Below are positions 51,653 through 61,512 of a DNA stretch of 64,000 bases, piece by piece. Both the position numbers and the translations under genes were made by a program. Where the stretch lies: positions 62,001 to 126,000 of the forward strand of contig NZ_JOAX01000014.1 of assembly GCF_000720485.1 (NCBI RefSeq), given 5' to 3'. The DNA is from Streptomyces ochraceiscleroticus (lineage in GTDB: Bacteria; Actinomycetota; Actinomycetes; Streptomycetales; Streptomycetaceae). Each line of letters starts with the position of its first letter. Position 1 is the stretch's first letter. A model generated the notes under the pieces. That model was not told the DNA's origin and did not search any database. It saw nothing but the letters and a program-made list of their open reading frames with translations.

Positions 51653-51725
51653 GCCGCCTAAGGGAATCGAACCCTTGACCTACGCATTACGAGTGCGTCG
51701 CTCTGGCCGACTGAGCTAAGGCGGC
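51653..51725 (-). tRNA. tRNA-Thr (CGT anticodon)
   Basis: 73-nt tRNA on the minus strand. The 7-bp acceptor stem pairs GCCGCCT with AGGCGGC, the D arm reads AGCTCAGTCGGCCAGAGC, the anticodon stem ACGCA/TGCGT encloses loop CTCGTAA with anticodon CGT, and the T arm is AGGGTTCGATTCCCT. CCA is not encoded. It reads ACG threonine codons. Confidence 0.95.
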
Positions 51726-51806
51726 GTGGTGCGCGGCCCAGTCTACACATGGCTGAGGGGTGGTTCGTAATCGGATTCGGAGGGGGTCCGGGGGGCGGTG
51801 GTGCGG

Positions 51807-53399
51807 TCAGGAGCAGCGCTTGTTCTTGGCGGGGGGCGTGCCCTCCAGGAGGTAGGTGTTCACGGCGGTGTCGACACAGTCGCTGCCGCGGCCGTACGCG
51901 GTGTGGCCGTCGCCGTCGTACGTGAGGAGGCGGCCCGAGGAGAGCTGGGAGGCGAGGCCGCGGGCCCACGGGTAGGGGGTGGCCGGGTCGCGGGTGGTGC
52001 CGATGACGAGGATCGGGGCCGCGCCCTTCGCCTCGATGCGGTGCGCCTCGCCGGTGGCCTTGGCGGGCCAGTACGCGCAGTTCAGCGGCGCCCATGCGAA
52101 GTTCTCGCCGAAGACCGGGGACGCCTTGCGGAAGGCGGGGAGCGCGGCCTCGACCTGCGCGGTCGAGGAGAAGGCGGGCGGCAGGTCGAGGCAGTTCACC
52201 GCGGGGTTGGCGAACATCTGGTTGGCGTAGCTGCCGTCCGGGTCGCGCTCGTAGTAGGAGTCGGAGAGGGCGAGCAGGCCGCTGCCGTCGCCCTTCTTCG
52301 CCTTGGTGAGGTACTCGCGCAGCAGCGGCCAGGCCGTCTGGTCGTACATGGCGGCGATCACACCGCTGGTCGCGAGGGACTCGGTGAGCTTGCGGGACTC
52401 GCCGGTGGCGACCGGGCGCGCGTCCAGGCGGCGGAAGAAGGCGGAGAGCTGCTTGCCGGCGTCGGCGGTGCTCTTGGTGCCCAGGGGGCAGTCGCGCTTC
52501 TTGATGCAGTCGGCGGCGAAGGAGGTGAAGGCGGTGTTGAAGCCGGCGGTCTGGTCCTCGTTGAGCTGCCGGGAGGTCAGGGAGGGGTCCATCGCGCCGT
52601 CCAGCACGAGCCGGCCGACGCGGGAGGGGTACAGGCCGGCGTACGTCGCGCCGAGGAAGGTGCCGTACGAGGCGCCCACGTAGGTCAGCTTCCGGTCGCC
52701 CAGGACGGCGCGGAAGATGTCCATGTCGCGGGCCGCCTCAACCGTCGAGACGTGGCCGAGCACCTTGCCGGAGCGGGACCGGCAGCCGTCGGCGAACTTC
52801 TTGTAGGCGGTGGTGAGCTTCGTCTGCTCCGCCTTGTCGTCGGGGGTCTGGTCGACCTGGGTGTACCCGTCCATCTGCTTGTTCGTGAGGCAGCGGACCG
52901 GCTCGCTGCGGGCCACCCCGCGCGGGTCCATGGCGACCATGTCGTACCGGGCCTTCACGGCGGCCGGCTCCGGCGCGTACTGCTGGAGGTAGTTGATCGC
53001 CGAGGCGCCGGGGCCGCCCGGGTCGACCATCAGGGAGCCGATCCGCTTGCCGGGCCCGGTGGCCTTCTTGCGGGAGACCGCGAGCTTCAGGTCGGTGGCG
53101 CGGCTGGGCTTGGCGTAGTCGAGCGGGGCCCGGAGGGTCGCGCACTGGAAGCCCTTGGGGCCGCAGGAGTGCCAGCTCAGCTTCTGGTCGTAGTACGGCC
53201 GCAGGGCCGCCGGTACGGCCGTGGGCAGCGGGTCCAGGGGCTTGGTCGCCTTGTCGCTCTCCGGGCGCGCGTCGGGGCCGTGCTGGGCCGGTGAGGCGAC
53301 GGCGTCGCCGTCCGGGCCGGCCGGTTTACTGCAGGAGACGAGCAGCGCGGCGGCCGCGAGCACGGCGCCGGAGGTGCGGAGCAGACGGCTGGTGTCCAT
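51807..53399 (-). CDS. Secreted TAP-like tripeptidyl aminopeptidase / alpha/beta hydrolase lipoprotein
   Basis: A 530-aa exported hydrolase. Lipoprotein signal with lipobox LLVSC (residues 19-23) then SKPAGPDG. The alpha/beta hydrolase domain has VDPGGPGASAINYL, MDPRGVARSEPVRC, nucleophile elbow YVGASYGTFLGATYA and a C-terminal TAP-like domain ILVIGTTRDPATPYPWARGLASQ...TYDGDGHTAY with the catalytic Asp and His. Streptomyces relatives release tripeptides from protein N-termini, but specificity here is inferred. Confidence 0.92.
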   Translation of the reverse strand: MDTSRLLRTSGAVLAAAALLVSCSKPAGPDGDAVASPAQHGPDARPESDKATKPLDPLPTAVPAALRPYYDQKLSWHSCGPKGFQCATLRAPLDYAKPSRATDLKLAVSRKKATGPGKRIGSLMVDPGGPGASAINYLQQYAPEPAAVKARYDMVAMDPRGVARSEPVRCLTNKQMDGYTQVDQTPDDKAEQTKLTTAYKKFADGCRSRSGKVLGHVSTVEAARDMDIFRAVLGDRKLTYVGASYGTFLGATYAGLYPSRVGRLVLDGAMDPSLTSRQLNEDQTAGFNTAFTSFAADCIKKRDCPLGTKSTADAGKQLSAFFRRLDARPVATGESRKLTESLATSGVIAAMYDQTAWPLLREYLTKAKKGDGSGLLALSDSYYERDPDGSYANQMFANPAVNCLDLPPAFSSTAQVEAALPAFRKASPVFGENFAWAPLNCAYWPAKATGEAHRIEAKGAAPILVIGTTRDPATPYPWARGLASQLSSGRLLTYDGDGHTAYGRGSDCVDTAVNTYLLEGTPPAKNKRCS

Positions 53400-53644
53400 G
53401 GGTACGGTCCCTCGTTCGGCGGCGGTGGCGGCACTCGGCTCGGTGACGATTGGTGACCAGTGGTGACAGTTGGCGACAGCTCTGGGGAGCGTATCGGTCC
53501 TGATGCGGTCATGCCTGGCCTATTGCCCTCGTAAGGGTGAGTTCGGCCGTCCGCCGAGGTACGGGGCGTAATCCGGCTCCCGGCCCGCGCCGCCGTGGGC
53601 GTCCCGGCGCGATCCCCTCGCGCCGCCGTGGGCTCCCCGCGTTC

Positions 53645-54877
53645 TCAGCCCGCGCGGAGGGCCGCCGTCATGGCCTCGACCGCCAGCAGCGGGGCGACGT
53701 TCCGGTCCAGGGCGCGGCGGCAGGCGATGACCGCCTCTATCCGGCGCAGCGTGCGCTCGGGGGTGGAGCCGGCGGCGATGCGCTGGACGCTGTCCCGTAC
53801 GTCCTCGTTGGCCAGCTCGGCGGCCGTGCCGAGCTGGAGCGCCAGGACGTCGCGGTAGAAGCCGGTCAGGTCGGTGAGGGCGAGGTCCAGGCTGTCCCGC
53901 TGGGTACGTGTGGAGCGGCGCTTCTGCCTGTCTTGCAGCTCCTTCATCACGCCCGCCGTGCCGCGCGGCAGCCGCCCGCCGGTGCCCGCCGCGGCGCCCA
54001 GCGCGGCCCGCAGCTCCTCGGTCTCCTTGGTGTCGACCTCCTCGGCGACCTGCTTGGCGTCCTCGCCCGCCGCGTCGATCAGCTCCTGCGCGGCCTTGAG
54101 GCAGCCGCCGATGTCGTCGACGCGGAGCGGGAGCTTGAGCACGGCGGCGCGGCGGGCCCGGGCCCGCTCGTCCGTCGCGAGCCGGCGGGCCCGGCCGATG
54201 TGCCCCTGGGTGGCGCGCGCCGCGGCCGTGGCGGCGGCCGGCTCGATGCCGTCACGGCGCATCAGCATGTCGGCGACCGCGGATGTGGCGGGGGTGGACA
54301 GCGTCAGCAGGCGGCAGCGGGAGCGGATGGTGGGGAGCACGTCCTCGATGGAGGGGGCGCACAGCAGCCAGACCGTACGCGGCGCGGGCTCCTCGACGGC
54401 CTTCAGGAGGACGTTGCCCGCGCCCTCGGTGAGCCGGTCGGCGTCCTCCAGGACGATCACCTGCCAGCGGCCGCCGGCCGGTGACATCGAGGCCCGGCGG
54501 ACCAGGTCACGGGTCTCCTTCACGCCGATGGACAGCACGTCCGTACGGACCACCTCGACGTCGGCGTGCGTGCCGACCAGCGCGGTGTGGCAGCCGTCGC
54601 AGAAACCGCAGCCGGGGGCGCCGCCCAGCGCGCGGTCCGGGCTCACGCACTGCAGGGCGGCGGCGAAGGCGCGCGCGGCGGTGGCCCGGCCGGAACCGGG
54701 CGGCCCCGTGAACAGCCAGGCGTGCGTCATCCTGGACGCGCTCATGGACTCCGGCGCGGACTCGGGCACGGCGGCGCCCGGCTCCTCGGCCGTCACCAGG
54801 GCGTCCGCGTCCTGCGCAGCGGCGGCGAGCTGCTCCTGCACCCGCTCCTGGCCCACCAGGTCGTCCCACACCGCCAT
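53645..54877 (-). CDS. holB: DNA polymerase III subunit delta-prime
   Basis: A 410-aa clamp-loader subunit. It starts MAVWDDLVGQERVQEQLAAAA (ATG at 54877), has P-loop-like GPPGSGRATAARAF in which the Lys is Arg, as usual for non-ATPase delta-prime, a zinc module CGFCDGCH, and the sensor region LKAVEEPAPRTVWLLCAPSIEDVLPTIRSRC (SRC motif). A 40-residue acidic insert (VTAEEPGAAVPESAPESMSAS) near the N-terminus is an actinobacterial feature. It follows tmk on the same strand. Confidence 0.95.
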   Translation of the reverse strand: MAVWDDLVGQERVQEQLAAAAQDADALVTAEEPGAAVPESAPESMSASRMTHAWLFTGPPGSGRATAARAFAAALQCVSPDRALGGAPGCGFCDGCHTALVGTHADVEVVRTDVLSIGVKETRDLVRRASMSPAGGRWQVIVLEDADRLTEGAGNVLLKAVEEPAPRTVWLLCAPSIEDVLPTIRSRCRLLTLSTPATSAVADMLMRRDGIEPAAATAAARATQGHIGRARRLATDERARARRAAVLKLPLRVDDIGGCLKAAQELIDAAGEDAKQVAEEVDTKETEELRAALGAAAGTGGRLPRGTAGVMKELQDRQKRRSTRTQRDSLDLALTDLTGFYRDVLALQLGTAAELANEDVRDSVQRIAAGSTPERTLRRIEAVIACRRALDRNVAPLLAVEAMTAALRAG

Positions 54878-55154
54878 TGCCGCTCCGCCGTCCTGTCCGT
54901 GTCCTGCCACGCGCCGGGCTGCCCCGCCGCCTGTCGTGTCCCGTGTCCGGTCCTGTATCCCGCCGTCGTATCCCATTGTGGTGGACGGCACTGACAATCC
55001 CGTCCACGTGGGGCGGAAAGCGCGGTACCGGGAGCCGCCCGGCCCGGAAACGCGCCGCCGCCGCGCCGCCAGGGCCCGAATACGCCACCGGCCCCCGGTA
55101 CGACGCGTACGTACCGAGGGCCGGAGAGGCCCCGGAGGACCCGGGAGGCGGGGA

Positions 55155-58100
55155 TCAGCGGCGGCCCCAGCGGCCGTGGCGCTCCTCCTCTTCCTCCGTG
55201 TCGCGCGGGCCGAGCAGCTCGTCCGCGAGGGTCGGGAGGTCGTCGAGCGGGGTCTCCTCGGCCCACTCCGGGCGCCGCCGGCCGGCCGGCCGCGGCTGGT
55301 GCTCGTACTGGGAGTGCGGCTGCTGCGGCGCGTACGACTCGTACGGCGACTGCCCGGTCCGCCCCGGGGACGGCAGACCCGTCGCCGGGTCGATCTGCGG
55401 CAGCTCGGCCGTGCGCTCGGTGCTCGACTCGGCGGCCGGACGGCGCCTGCCGCCCTGCTCCGGGCGGAACATCCACGACGGCACCCGGTCCTCCGGGCCC
55501 TCGGGGCGCACCGGCGGCAGTACGGCGGTCTCGTCGGCCGCGCCACTGTGCGCCGCGTCCTCGGGGCGTACGGAGGGCAGTACCGCCGTCTCGTCCGCGG
55601 CACCGGAACCCGTGGCGGGCGCCCGCCGCGCGTCCCCGGACCGGCCGTCCGTCCGGTCGCCGTCCCCGTCCGCAACCGGCTCGGGCTGCGGCAGTACGGC
55701 GGTCTCCTCGGGATCGGAGCCGGGTTCGGAGCCGGTACGGCGGTCGGACGCGCCCCCGGAGTCCGGCCGCGCCTCCTTGCGCATCTCCACCCGCGGCGTC
55801 CCCTCGGGCACGGTCTCCGCGGCGTCCCGCGGAGCGTGCTCCTGCGGCTCCTTGCGCATGCTGATGACCGGCGTCTCGGTGGTCGGCGCATCGGAGTCGT
55901 GCAGCCCCTCGGCCGCCGAGGCCGCGGCGAGCCGGGCCTGCTCGGCGCGGAGCAGGGCCTCCTCCGCCTTGCGCTGCTTCTCCAGGCGGCGCTCCTCGGC
56001 CTCCTGGCGCAGCCGCTTCTCCTCCTCGTGCTGGCGGCGCAGCCGCTCCCGCTCGGCCTGCCGGGCCGCCTCCTCGGCCTCCCGGCGCTTGCGCTCCTCC
56101 TCGGCCTGGCGGCGGGCCTCCTCGGCACGCTGCCGGGCCTCCTCCGCCTGCCGGGCCTCCTCGCGCGCCTTGGCCGCCTCGATCTCGCGGCGCTTGCGCT
56201 CCTCCTCCTCGGCGCGCAGCCGGGCGAGCTGCTCCTGGCGCTCGCGCTCCTGCCGCTCCTCCTCGGCCTTGCGCGCCGCCTCTTCCTCGGCCTTCTTGCG
56301 GGCCGCCTCCTCGGCGGCCTTGCGGGCCTCGGCCTGCGCCTCGATCTCCGCCTCGGAGAGCGGCAGCACCTGGTCCAGGCGGTGCCGTACGACCGTGGTG
56401 ACGGCCTCCGGCTCCAGCCCCGCGTCGACGACCAGGTAACGGGCCGGGTCGGCGGCGGCCAGCGTCAGGAAGCCGTTGCGCACCCGCTCGTGGAACTCGG
56501 CGGGCTCGGACTCCAGCCGGTCCGGCGCCTCGGTGAAGCGCTCGCGCGCCGTCTCGGGGGCGACGTCCAGCAGGACCGTGAGGTGCGGTACGAGGCCGTC
56601 GGTGGCCCAGCGGGAGATGCGGGCGATCTCGGTGGGGGCGAGGTTGCGGCCCGCGCCCTGGTACGCCACCGAGGAGTCGATGTACCGGTCGGTGATGACG
56701 ACGGCGCCGCGCTCCAGGGCGGGCCGGATCACGCTGTCCACGTGCTCGGCGCGGTCGGCGGCGAACATCAGGGCCTCGGCGCGGTCCGACAGGCCCGACG
56801 TCGAGACGTCCAGGATGATCGAGCGCAGCCGCTTGCCGATCGCCGTGGCGCCCGGCTCGCGGGTCACCACGACCTCGTGGCCCTTGGCCCGCATCCAGTC
56901 GGCGAGCGCCTCGACCTGGGTGGACTTGCCGGCCCCGTCGCCGCCCTCCAGGGCGATGAAGAAGCCGGTCGCGGCCGGGGCCTCGGCCGGCTCGCCGCCG
57001 CGCAGTGCCTCGCGCAGGTCACGGCGGAGCGAGACGCCCTGCCGGTCGTCGGCCTTGCCCAGTACCCACGCGGCGACCGGCAGCAGCAGCGCGCCGACCA
57101 GCATCAGCGTGAAGGCCGCGCCGCCGTGCGCGAAGACGAACGAGCCGCTTCCGAGGTGATGCGGGCCGATCGCGGCGGCCAGCAGCGGGGCGACGATCGC
57201 GGCGGGCGCGACCGCGAGCCGTACGACGGCGTGCAGGTGCTCGGTCGTACGGGAGCTGCGGAACTCCTCGGTCTCCTGGTCCAGCAGGGCGTGCCCGGTG
57301 TGCGCGGCGATGCCTGCGCTCACCCCGGCCAGCAGCGCCAGCAGCAGGACCGTGGTCGGGTCGGGCACCAGGCCCATGGCGAGCAGCGCGAGGCCGGTGA
57401 CGGCCACGGAGAGGGCGAGCAGCCGGCGCCGGGAGAAGCCGGGCAGCACCTTGCGGGCGCTGCGGATGCCGAGGACCGGGCCACCGGCCAGGGCCAGTAC
57501 GAAGAGGGCGAAGCCGACCGGGCCGCCGCCGAGGTCGCGGACGTGCAGCACGGACAGGGAGACGGCCCCGGCGATCGCGGCGGCGACCGCGGCACAGGCC
57601 AGGACGAGCAGCGGGATCGCGCCCGTACGCCCCTTGTCGACGCCGGTGCCGGTCTTCGGGCGGCGCAGGCCCTCGAGGGGCGAGCGCGGACGCGGCGTCC
57701 GGACGCCGGGGAATTCGAGGAAGTACACGATCGAGACGGACGCGGCGAAGAGACCGGCCGCGACGTACGAGCCGAGCGCGGCCTGGTGGGTGTGGAACCA
57801 CTCGATGCCCGCCCCCAGCGCGTTCCCGACCAGGGTGATGACCAGGAGGCCGGCGGCGGCGATGGGGAGCGCCACGAACCCCGTACGCAGCGAGAGGCGG
57901 CGCAGCGCCTCCTGGTTGTCCGGCAGCGGTCTCACGGCGTCGCCCTCGGCGGGCGGCGCAGGCAGCAGCGCGGGGGCCGCGCTCTCCCGGCACACCGTCC
58001 AGAAGCGCTCGGCGACGCCGACGACGAAGGCCGTGATCAGTACGTAGGCCAGCGCGTCGCCCCGTACCCAGTCGATCCACAGGGGCGCGACAATGAGCAG

Positions 58101-58499
58101 CAGGGCACGCAGGCCGTCCGCGGTGATCATCGTCCAGCGGCGGTCCAGCGGCCCCTCGGGAGCGGTCAGCGCAGAGAGCGGGCCGAGCAGCACGGCACCG
58201 AAGAGCAGCGTCGACAACAGCCGGGCACCGAAGACGGCGGCGACCGCGAAGGCCGCGCCCCGGTATCCGCCGCCGAAGGCCGCGACGCCTCCGTGGGGGG
58301 TGAAGACCGCCGCTTGAAGCGCGAGCAGGACCAGGACCAGGACACCGAGGGCATCACCGATGCCACCGACGAACTGGGCGCTCCACAGCCGTTTGAGGGG
58401 AGGGAAGCGCAACAGGGCTCGCACGGCGCGCTCGCGGGAGTCCGCGGCGAGTGCGCCTGAGGTGGGGGTCACGTCCGTTGGCTGCTCGGTACGCGTCAT
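55155..58499 (-). CDS. tmk: Bifunctional MFS-like membrane protein / thymidylate kinase
   Basis: A 1114-aa three-part protein. Residues 1-500: major-facilitator-like membrane domain with about 12 helices (LWSAQFVGGIGDALGVLVLVLLAL...). Residues about 510-715: thymidylate kinase, with Walker A IALEGGDGAGKSTQV, DR motif ITDRYIDSSVAYQGAGR and VTREPG; it phosphorylates dTMP to dTDP. Residues about 718-860: charged Ala/Glu/Arg/Lys coiled coil. Residues 860-1114: disordered acidic tail with TAVLP repeats. The membrane-kinase fusion is known in Streptomyces, with no explanation for the transporter part that I know. Confidence 0.93.
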   Translation of the reverse strand: MTRTEQPTDVTPTSGALAADSRERAVRALLRFPPLKRLWSAQFVGGIGDALGVLVLVLLALQAAVFTPHGGVAAFGGGYRGAAFAVAAVFGARLLSTLLFGAVLLGPLSALTAPEGPLDRRWTMITADGLRALLLIVAPLWIDWVRGDALAYVLITAFVVGVAERFWTVCRESAAPALLPAPPAEGDAVRPLPDNQEALRRLSLRTGFVALPIAAAGLLVITLVGNALGAGIEWFHTHQAALGSYVAAGLFAASVSIVYFLEFPGVRTPRPRSPLEGLRRPKTGTGVDKGRTGAIPLLVLACAAVAAAIAGAVSLSVLHVRDLGGGPVGFALFVLALAGGPVLGIRSARKVLPGFSRRRLLALSVAVTGLALLAMGLVPDPTTVLLLALLAGVSAGIAAHTGHALLDQETEEFRSSRTTEHLHAVVRLAVAPAAIVAPLLAAAIGPHHLGSGSFVFAHGGAAFTLMLVGALLLPVAAWVLGKADDRQGVSLRRDLREALRGGEPAEAPAATGFFIALEGGDGAGKSTQVEALADWMRAKGHEVVVTREPGATAIGKRLRSIILDVSTSGLSDRAEALMFAADRAEHVDSVIRPALERGAVVITDRYIDSSVAYQGAGRNLAPTEIARISRWATDGLVPHLTVLLDVAPETARERFTEAPDRLESEPAEFHERVRNGFLTLAAADPARYLVVDAGLEPEAVTTVVRHRLDQVLPLSEAEIEAQAEARKAAEEAARKKAEEEAARKAEEERQERERQEQLARLRAEEEERKRREIEAAKAREEARQAEEARQRAEEARRQAEEERKRREAEEAARQAERERLRRQHEEEKRLRQEAEERRLEKQRKAEEALLRAEQARLAAASAAEGLHDSDAPTTETPVISMRKEPQEHAPRDAAETVPEGTPRVEMRKEARPDSGGASDRRTGSEPGSDPEETAVLPQPEPVADGDGDRTDGRSGDARRAPATGSGAADETAVLPSVRPEDAAHSGAADETAVLPPVRPEGPEDRVPSWMFRPEQGGRRRPAAESSTERTAELPQIDPATGLPSPGRTGQSPYESYAPQQPHSQYEHQPRPAGRRRPEWAEETPLDDLPTLADELLGPRDTEEEEERHGRWGRR

Positions 58500-58668
58500 T
58501 CCGCCAGCCTAGCGGGATCCGGCGTGTCGCCGGATGCCCGCCCGAACAGAAAAACGATCTGTGGGGCCGCTGCGGTCCTCTGGCGGCTGCGGCGCCACCG
58601 TGGCCGGACGCGCAGTTCCCCGCGCCCCCGGCTGCGCCCTGACGGGCGCACGCCCGGGCGAGCCCTGA

Positions 58669-61512
58669 TCAGTCGTCGGCGGACGCCGACTTCGCCGCCG
58701 TCTTCTTCGCCGCCGTCTTCTTGGCGGTCGTCTTCTTCGCCGTCGTCTTCTTGGCCGCCGTCGTCTTCTTCGCGGCGGTCTTCTTGGCCGCTGTCTTCTT
58801 GGCCGGGGCCTTCTTCGCCGTCGTCTTCTTGGCGGCGGTCTTCTTCTTGGCCGGGCCCTTGGCGCGCTTCTCCGCCAGCAGCTCGTAACCGCGCTCCGGC
58901 GTGATCGTTTCGACGTCGTCGTCGCGGCGCAGGGTCGCGTTCGTCTCGCCGTCGGTCACGTACGGGCCGAAGCGGCCGTCCTTGACCACGACCGGCTTCT
59001 CGCTGACCGGGTCCGTGCCCAGCTCCTTCAGCGGCGGCTTGGCGGCGGCCCGGCCGCGCTGCTTGGGCTTGGAGTAGATCTCCAGCGCCTCGTCCACCGT
59101 GATGGTGAAGAGCTGCTCCTCGCTCTCCAGGGAGCGCGAGTCCGTGCCCTTCTTCAGATACGGGCCGTAGCGGCCGTTCTGCGCGGTGATGTCCACGCCC
59201 TCGGCGTCCTGGCCGACGACCCGCGGCAGCGACATCAGCTTGAGCGCGTCCTGCAGCGTGACGGTGTCCAGGGACATCGACTTGAAGAGCGAGGCCGTGC
59301 GCGGCTTGACCGCGTTCTTGCCGGTCTTGGGGGTGCCCTCGGGCAGGATCTCGGTGACGTACGGGCCGTACCGGCCGTCCTTGGCCACGATCTGGTGGCC
59401 GGTCTCCGGGTCCGTGCCCAGCTCGAAGTCGCCGCTGGGCTTGGCCAGCAGCTCCTCGGCGTACTGCACGGTCAGCTCGTCGGGCGCCAGGTCGTCCGGC
59501 ACGTCGGCGCGCTGATGGCTGTCGGTGTCCTTCTCGCCGCGCTCCACGTACGGGCCGTAGCGGCCCACCCGGAGCATGATGCCGTCGCCGACCGGGAAGG
59601 AGGACACCTCCCGGGCGTCGATCGCGCCCAGGTCCGTGACCAGCTCCTTCAGGCCGCCGAGGTGGTCGCCGTCGCCGTTGCCCGCCTCGGAGGCGGCGCC
59701 CGCGGCGTCGCCCTCACCGAAGTAGAAGCGGCGCAGCCACGGCACGGACTGGGCCTCGCCGCGTGCGATGCGGTCGAGGTCGTCCTCCATCTTGGCGGTG
59801 AAGTCGTAGTCGACGAGCCGCCCGAAGTGCTTCTCCAGGAGGTTGACCACGGCGAAGGACAGGAAGGACGGCACCAGGGCCGTGCCCTTCTTGAAGACGT
59901 AGCCGCGGTCCAGGATCGTGCCGATGATCGACGCGTACGTCGACGGGCGGCCGATCTCCCGCTCCTCCAGCTCCTTGACCAGCGTCGCTTCGGTGTAGCG
60001 GGCCGGCGGCTTGGTGGCGTGGCCGTCGACGGACATCTCGCGGGCGGTCAGCCCGTCGCCCTCGGCGACCTGCGGCAGCCGGCGCTCGCGGTCGTCCAGC
60101 TCGGCGTTCGGGTCGTCCGCGCCCTCGACGTACGCCTTCAGGAAGCCGTGGAAGGTGATGGTCTTGCCGGACGCGCTGAACTCGGCGTCCCGGCCGTCGC
60201 TCGCCGTGCCGCCGAGCTTGACGGTGACGCTGTTCCCGGTGGCGTCCTTCATCTGCGACGCGACGGTCCGCTTCCAGATCAGCTCGTACAGCCTGAACTG
60301 GTCGCCGGTCAGACCGGTCTCGGCAGGGGTGCGGAAGCGGTCGCCGGAGGGGCGGATCGCCTCGTGCGCCTCCTGCGCGTTCTTGACCTTGCCGGCGTAG
60401 CTGCGCGGCTTCTCCGGGAGGTAGTCGGCGCCGTAGAGCTGCGTGACCTGCGCCCGGGCCGCCGCGATGGCGGTGTCGGAGAGCGTCGTGGAGTCCGTAC
60501 GCATGTAGGTGATGAAGCCGTTCTCGTACAGCTTCTGGGCCACCTGCATGGTCGCCTTGGCGCCGAAGCCCAGCTTGCGGCTGGCCTCCTGCTGCATCGT
60601 CGTCGTACGGAAGGGGGCGTACGGAGAGCGGCGGTACGGCTTGGACTCGACCGAGCGGACGGAGAACTGCGTGTCCTCCAGCGCCGCGGCCAGCGCACGC
60701 GCGTTCGTCTCGTCCAGGTGCAGGACCTGGTCGGACTTGAGCCGGCCGTCGGAGCCGAAGTCGCGGCCCTGGGCCACGCGGCGGCCGTCGACGGTGGTCA
60801 GGCGGGCCCCGAAGGTGCCCGGGTCCGTCGCGTCGCCCTCGCGGCCGGTGGCAAACGTGCCGGTCAGGTCCCAGTACTCGGCGGAGCGGAAGGCGATGCG
60901 CTCGCGCTCCCGCTCGACGACGAGGCGGGTGGCCACCGACTGGACGCGGCCGGCCGACAGGCGCGGCATGACCTTCTTCCACAGGACCGGCGAGACCTCG
61001 TAGCCGTAGAGGCGGTCGAGGATACGGCGGGTCTCCTGGGCGTCGACCAGCTTCTTGTTCAGCTCCCGCGGGTTCGCCACGGCGTCCCGGATGGCGTCCT
61101 TGGTGATCTCGTGGAAGACCATGCGGTGGACGGGGACCTTGGGCTTGAGGATCTCCTGGAGATGCCAGGCGATGGCCTCGCCCTCGCGGTCCTCATCGGT
61201 GGCGAGGAAGAGTTCGTCGGACTCGGCCAGCAGCTCCTTGAGCTTCTTGACCTGGTCCTTCTTGTCGCTGTTCACGACATAGATCGGCTGGAAATCGGCG
61301 TCGACGTTCACGCCGAGGCGGGCCCAGGGCTCGCCCTTGTACTTCGCCGGTACTTCGGCGGCGCCGTTCGGAAGGTCACGGATGTGCCCGACGCTCGCTT
61401 CGACGACGTAACCAGGGCCGAGGTAGCCCTTGATCGTCTTCGCCTTGGCAGGCGACTCGACGATGACGAGTCGGCGGCCGCCGCCTTGTGCGGTGTCGCT
61501 GGTCGGGGACAA
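58669..61512 (-). CDS. topA: DNA topoisomerase I
   Basis: Type IA topoisomerase (947 aa) relaxing negative supercoils. N-terminal Toprim with LVIVESPAKAKTI and DEDREGEAIAWHL, catalytic Tyr in FITYMRTDSTTLS, and at the C-terminus four repeated FGPYV-type domains (VGRYGPYVERGEK, DGRYGPYVTEI, NGRYGPYLKKG, DGRFGPYVTDGE). The last 60 residues are a Lys/Ala/Thr repeat tail (AKKTTAKK-type) that in Streptomyces TopA raises DNA binding and processivity. ATG at 61512. It is upstream of tmk-holB on the same strand. Confidence 0.97.
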   Translation of the reverse strand: MSPTSDTAQGGGRRLVIVESPAKAKTIKGYLGPGYVVEASVGHIRDLPNGAAEVPAKYKGEPWARLGVNVDADFQPIYVVNSDKKDQVKKLKELLAESDELFLATDEDREGEAIAWHLQEILKPKVPVHRMVFHEITKDAIRDAVANPRELNKKLVDAQETRRILDRLYGYEVSPVLWKKVMPRLSAGRVQSVATRLVVERERERIAFRSAEYWDLTGTFATGREGDATDPGTFGARLTTVDGRRVAQGRDFGSDGRLKSDQVLHLDETNARALAAALEDTQFSVRSVESKPYRRSPYAPFRTTTMQQEASRKLGFGAKATMQVAQKLYENGFITYMRTDSTTLSDTAIAAARAQVTQLYGADYLPEKPRSYAGKVKNAQEAHEAIRPSGDRFRTPAETGLTGDQFRLYELIWKRTVASQMKDATGNSVTVKLGGTASDGRDAEFSASGKTITFHGFLKAYVEGADDPNAELDDRERRLPQVAEGDGLTAREMSVDGHATKPPARYTEATLVKELEEREIGRPSTYASIIGTILDRGYVFKKGTALVPSFLSFAVVNLLEKHFGRLVDYDFTAKMEDDLDRIARGEAQSVPWLRRFYFGEGDAAGAASEAGNGDGDHLGGLKELVTDLGAIDAREVSSFPVGDGIMLRVGRYGPYVERGEKDTDSHQRADVPDDLAPDELTVQYAEELLAKPSGDFELGTDPETGHQIVAKDGRYGPYVTEILPEGTPKTGKNAVKPRTASLFKSMSLDTVTLQDALKLMSLPRVVGQDAEGVDITAQNGRYGPYLKKGTDSRSLESEEQLFTITVDEALEIYSKPKQRGRAAAKPPLKELGTDPVSEKPVVVKDGRFGPYVTDGETNATLRRDDDVETITPERGYELLAEKRAKGPAKKKTAAKKTTAKKAPAKKTAAKKTAAKKTTAAKKTTAKKTTAKKTAAKKTAAKSASADD

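Noticed and set aside
51101..51678. Overlapping open frames between the His/Trp-rich peptide gene and the tRNA
   Set aside because: Pro/Arg/Ser-rich in all frames, no ribosome-binding site, and partly overlapping the tRNA.
54878..56128. N-terminal extension of holB to 827 aa
   Set aside because: The extension overlaps tmk and is Pro/Arg-rich; the delta-prime family N-terminus (MAVWDDLVGQ) begins at 54877.
53874..58460. 1528-aa frame antisense to holB and tmk
   Set aside because: Spans two well-supported genes; low-complexity Arg/Leu/Ser sequence mirrors the coiled-coil repeats of tmk.
58680..58860. Direct DNA repeats (CTTCTTCGCCGCCGTC type) as a possible repeat array or CRISPR
   Set aside because: They encode the Lys/Ala tail of topoisomerase I; no spacers.
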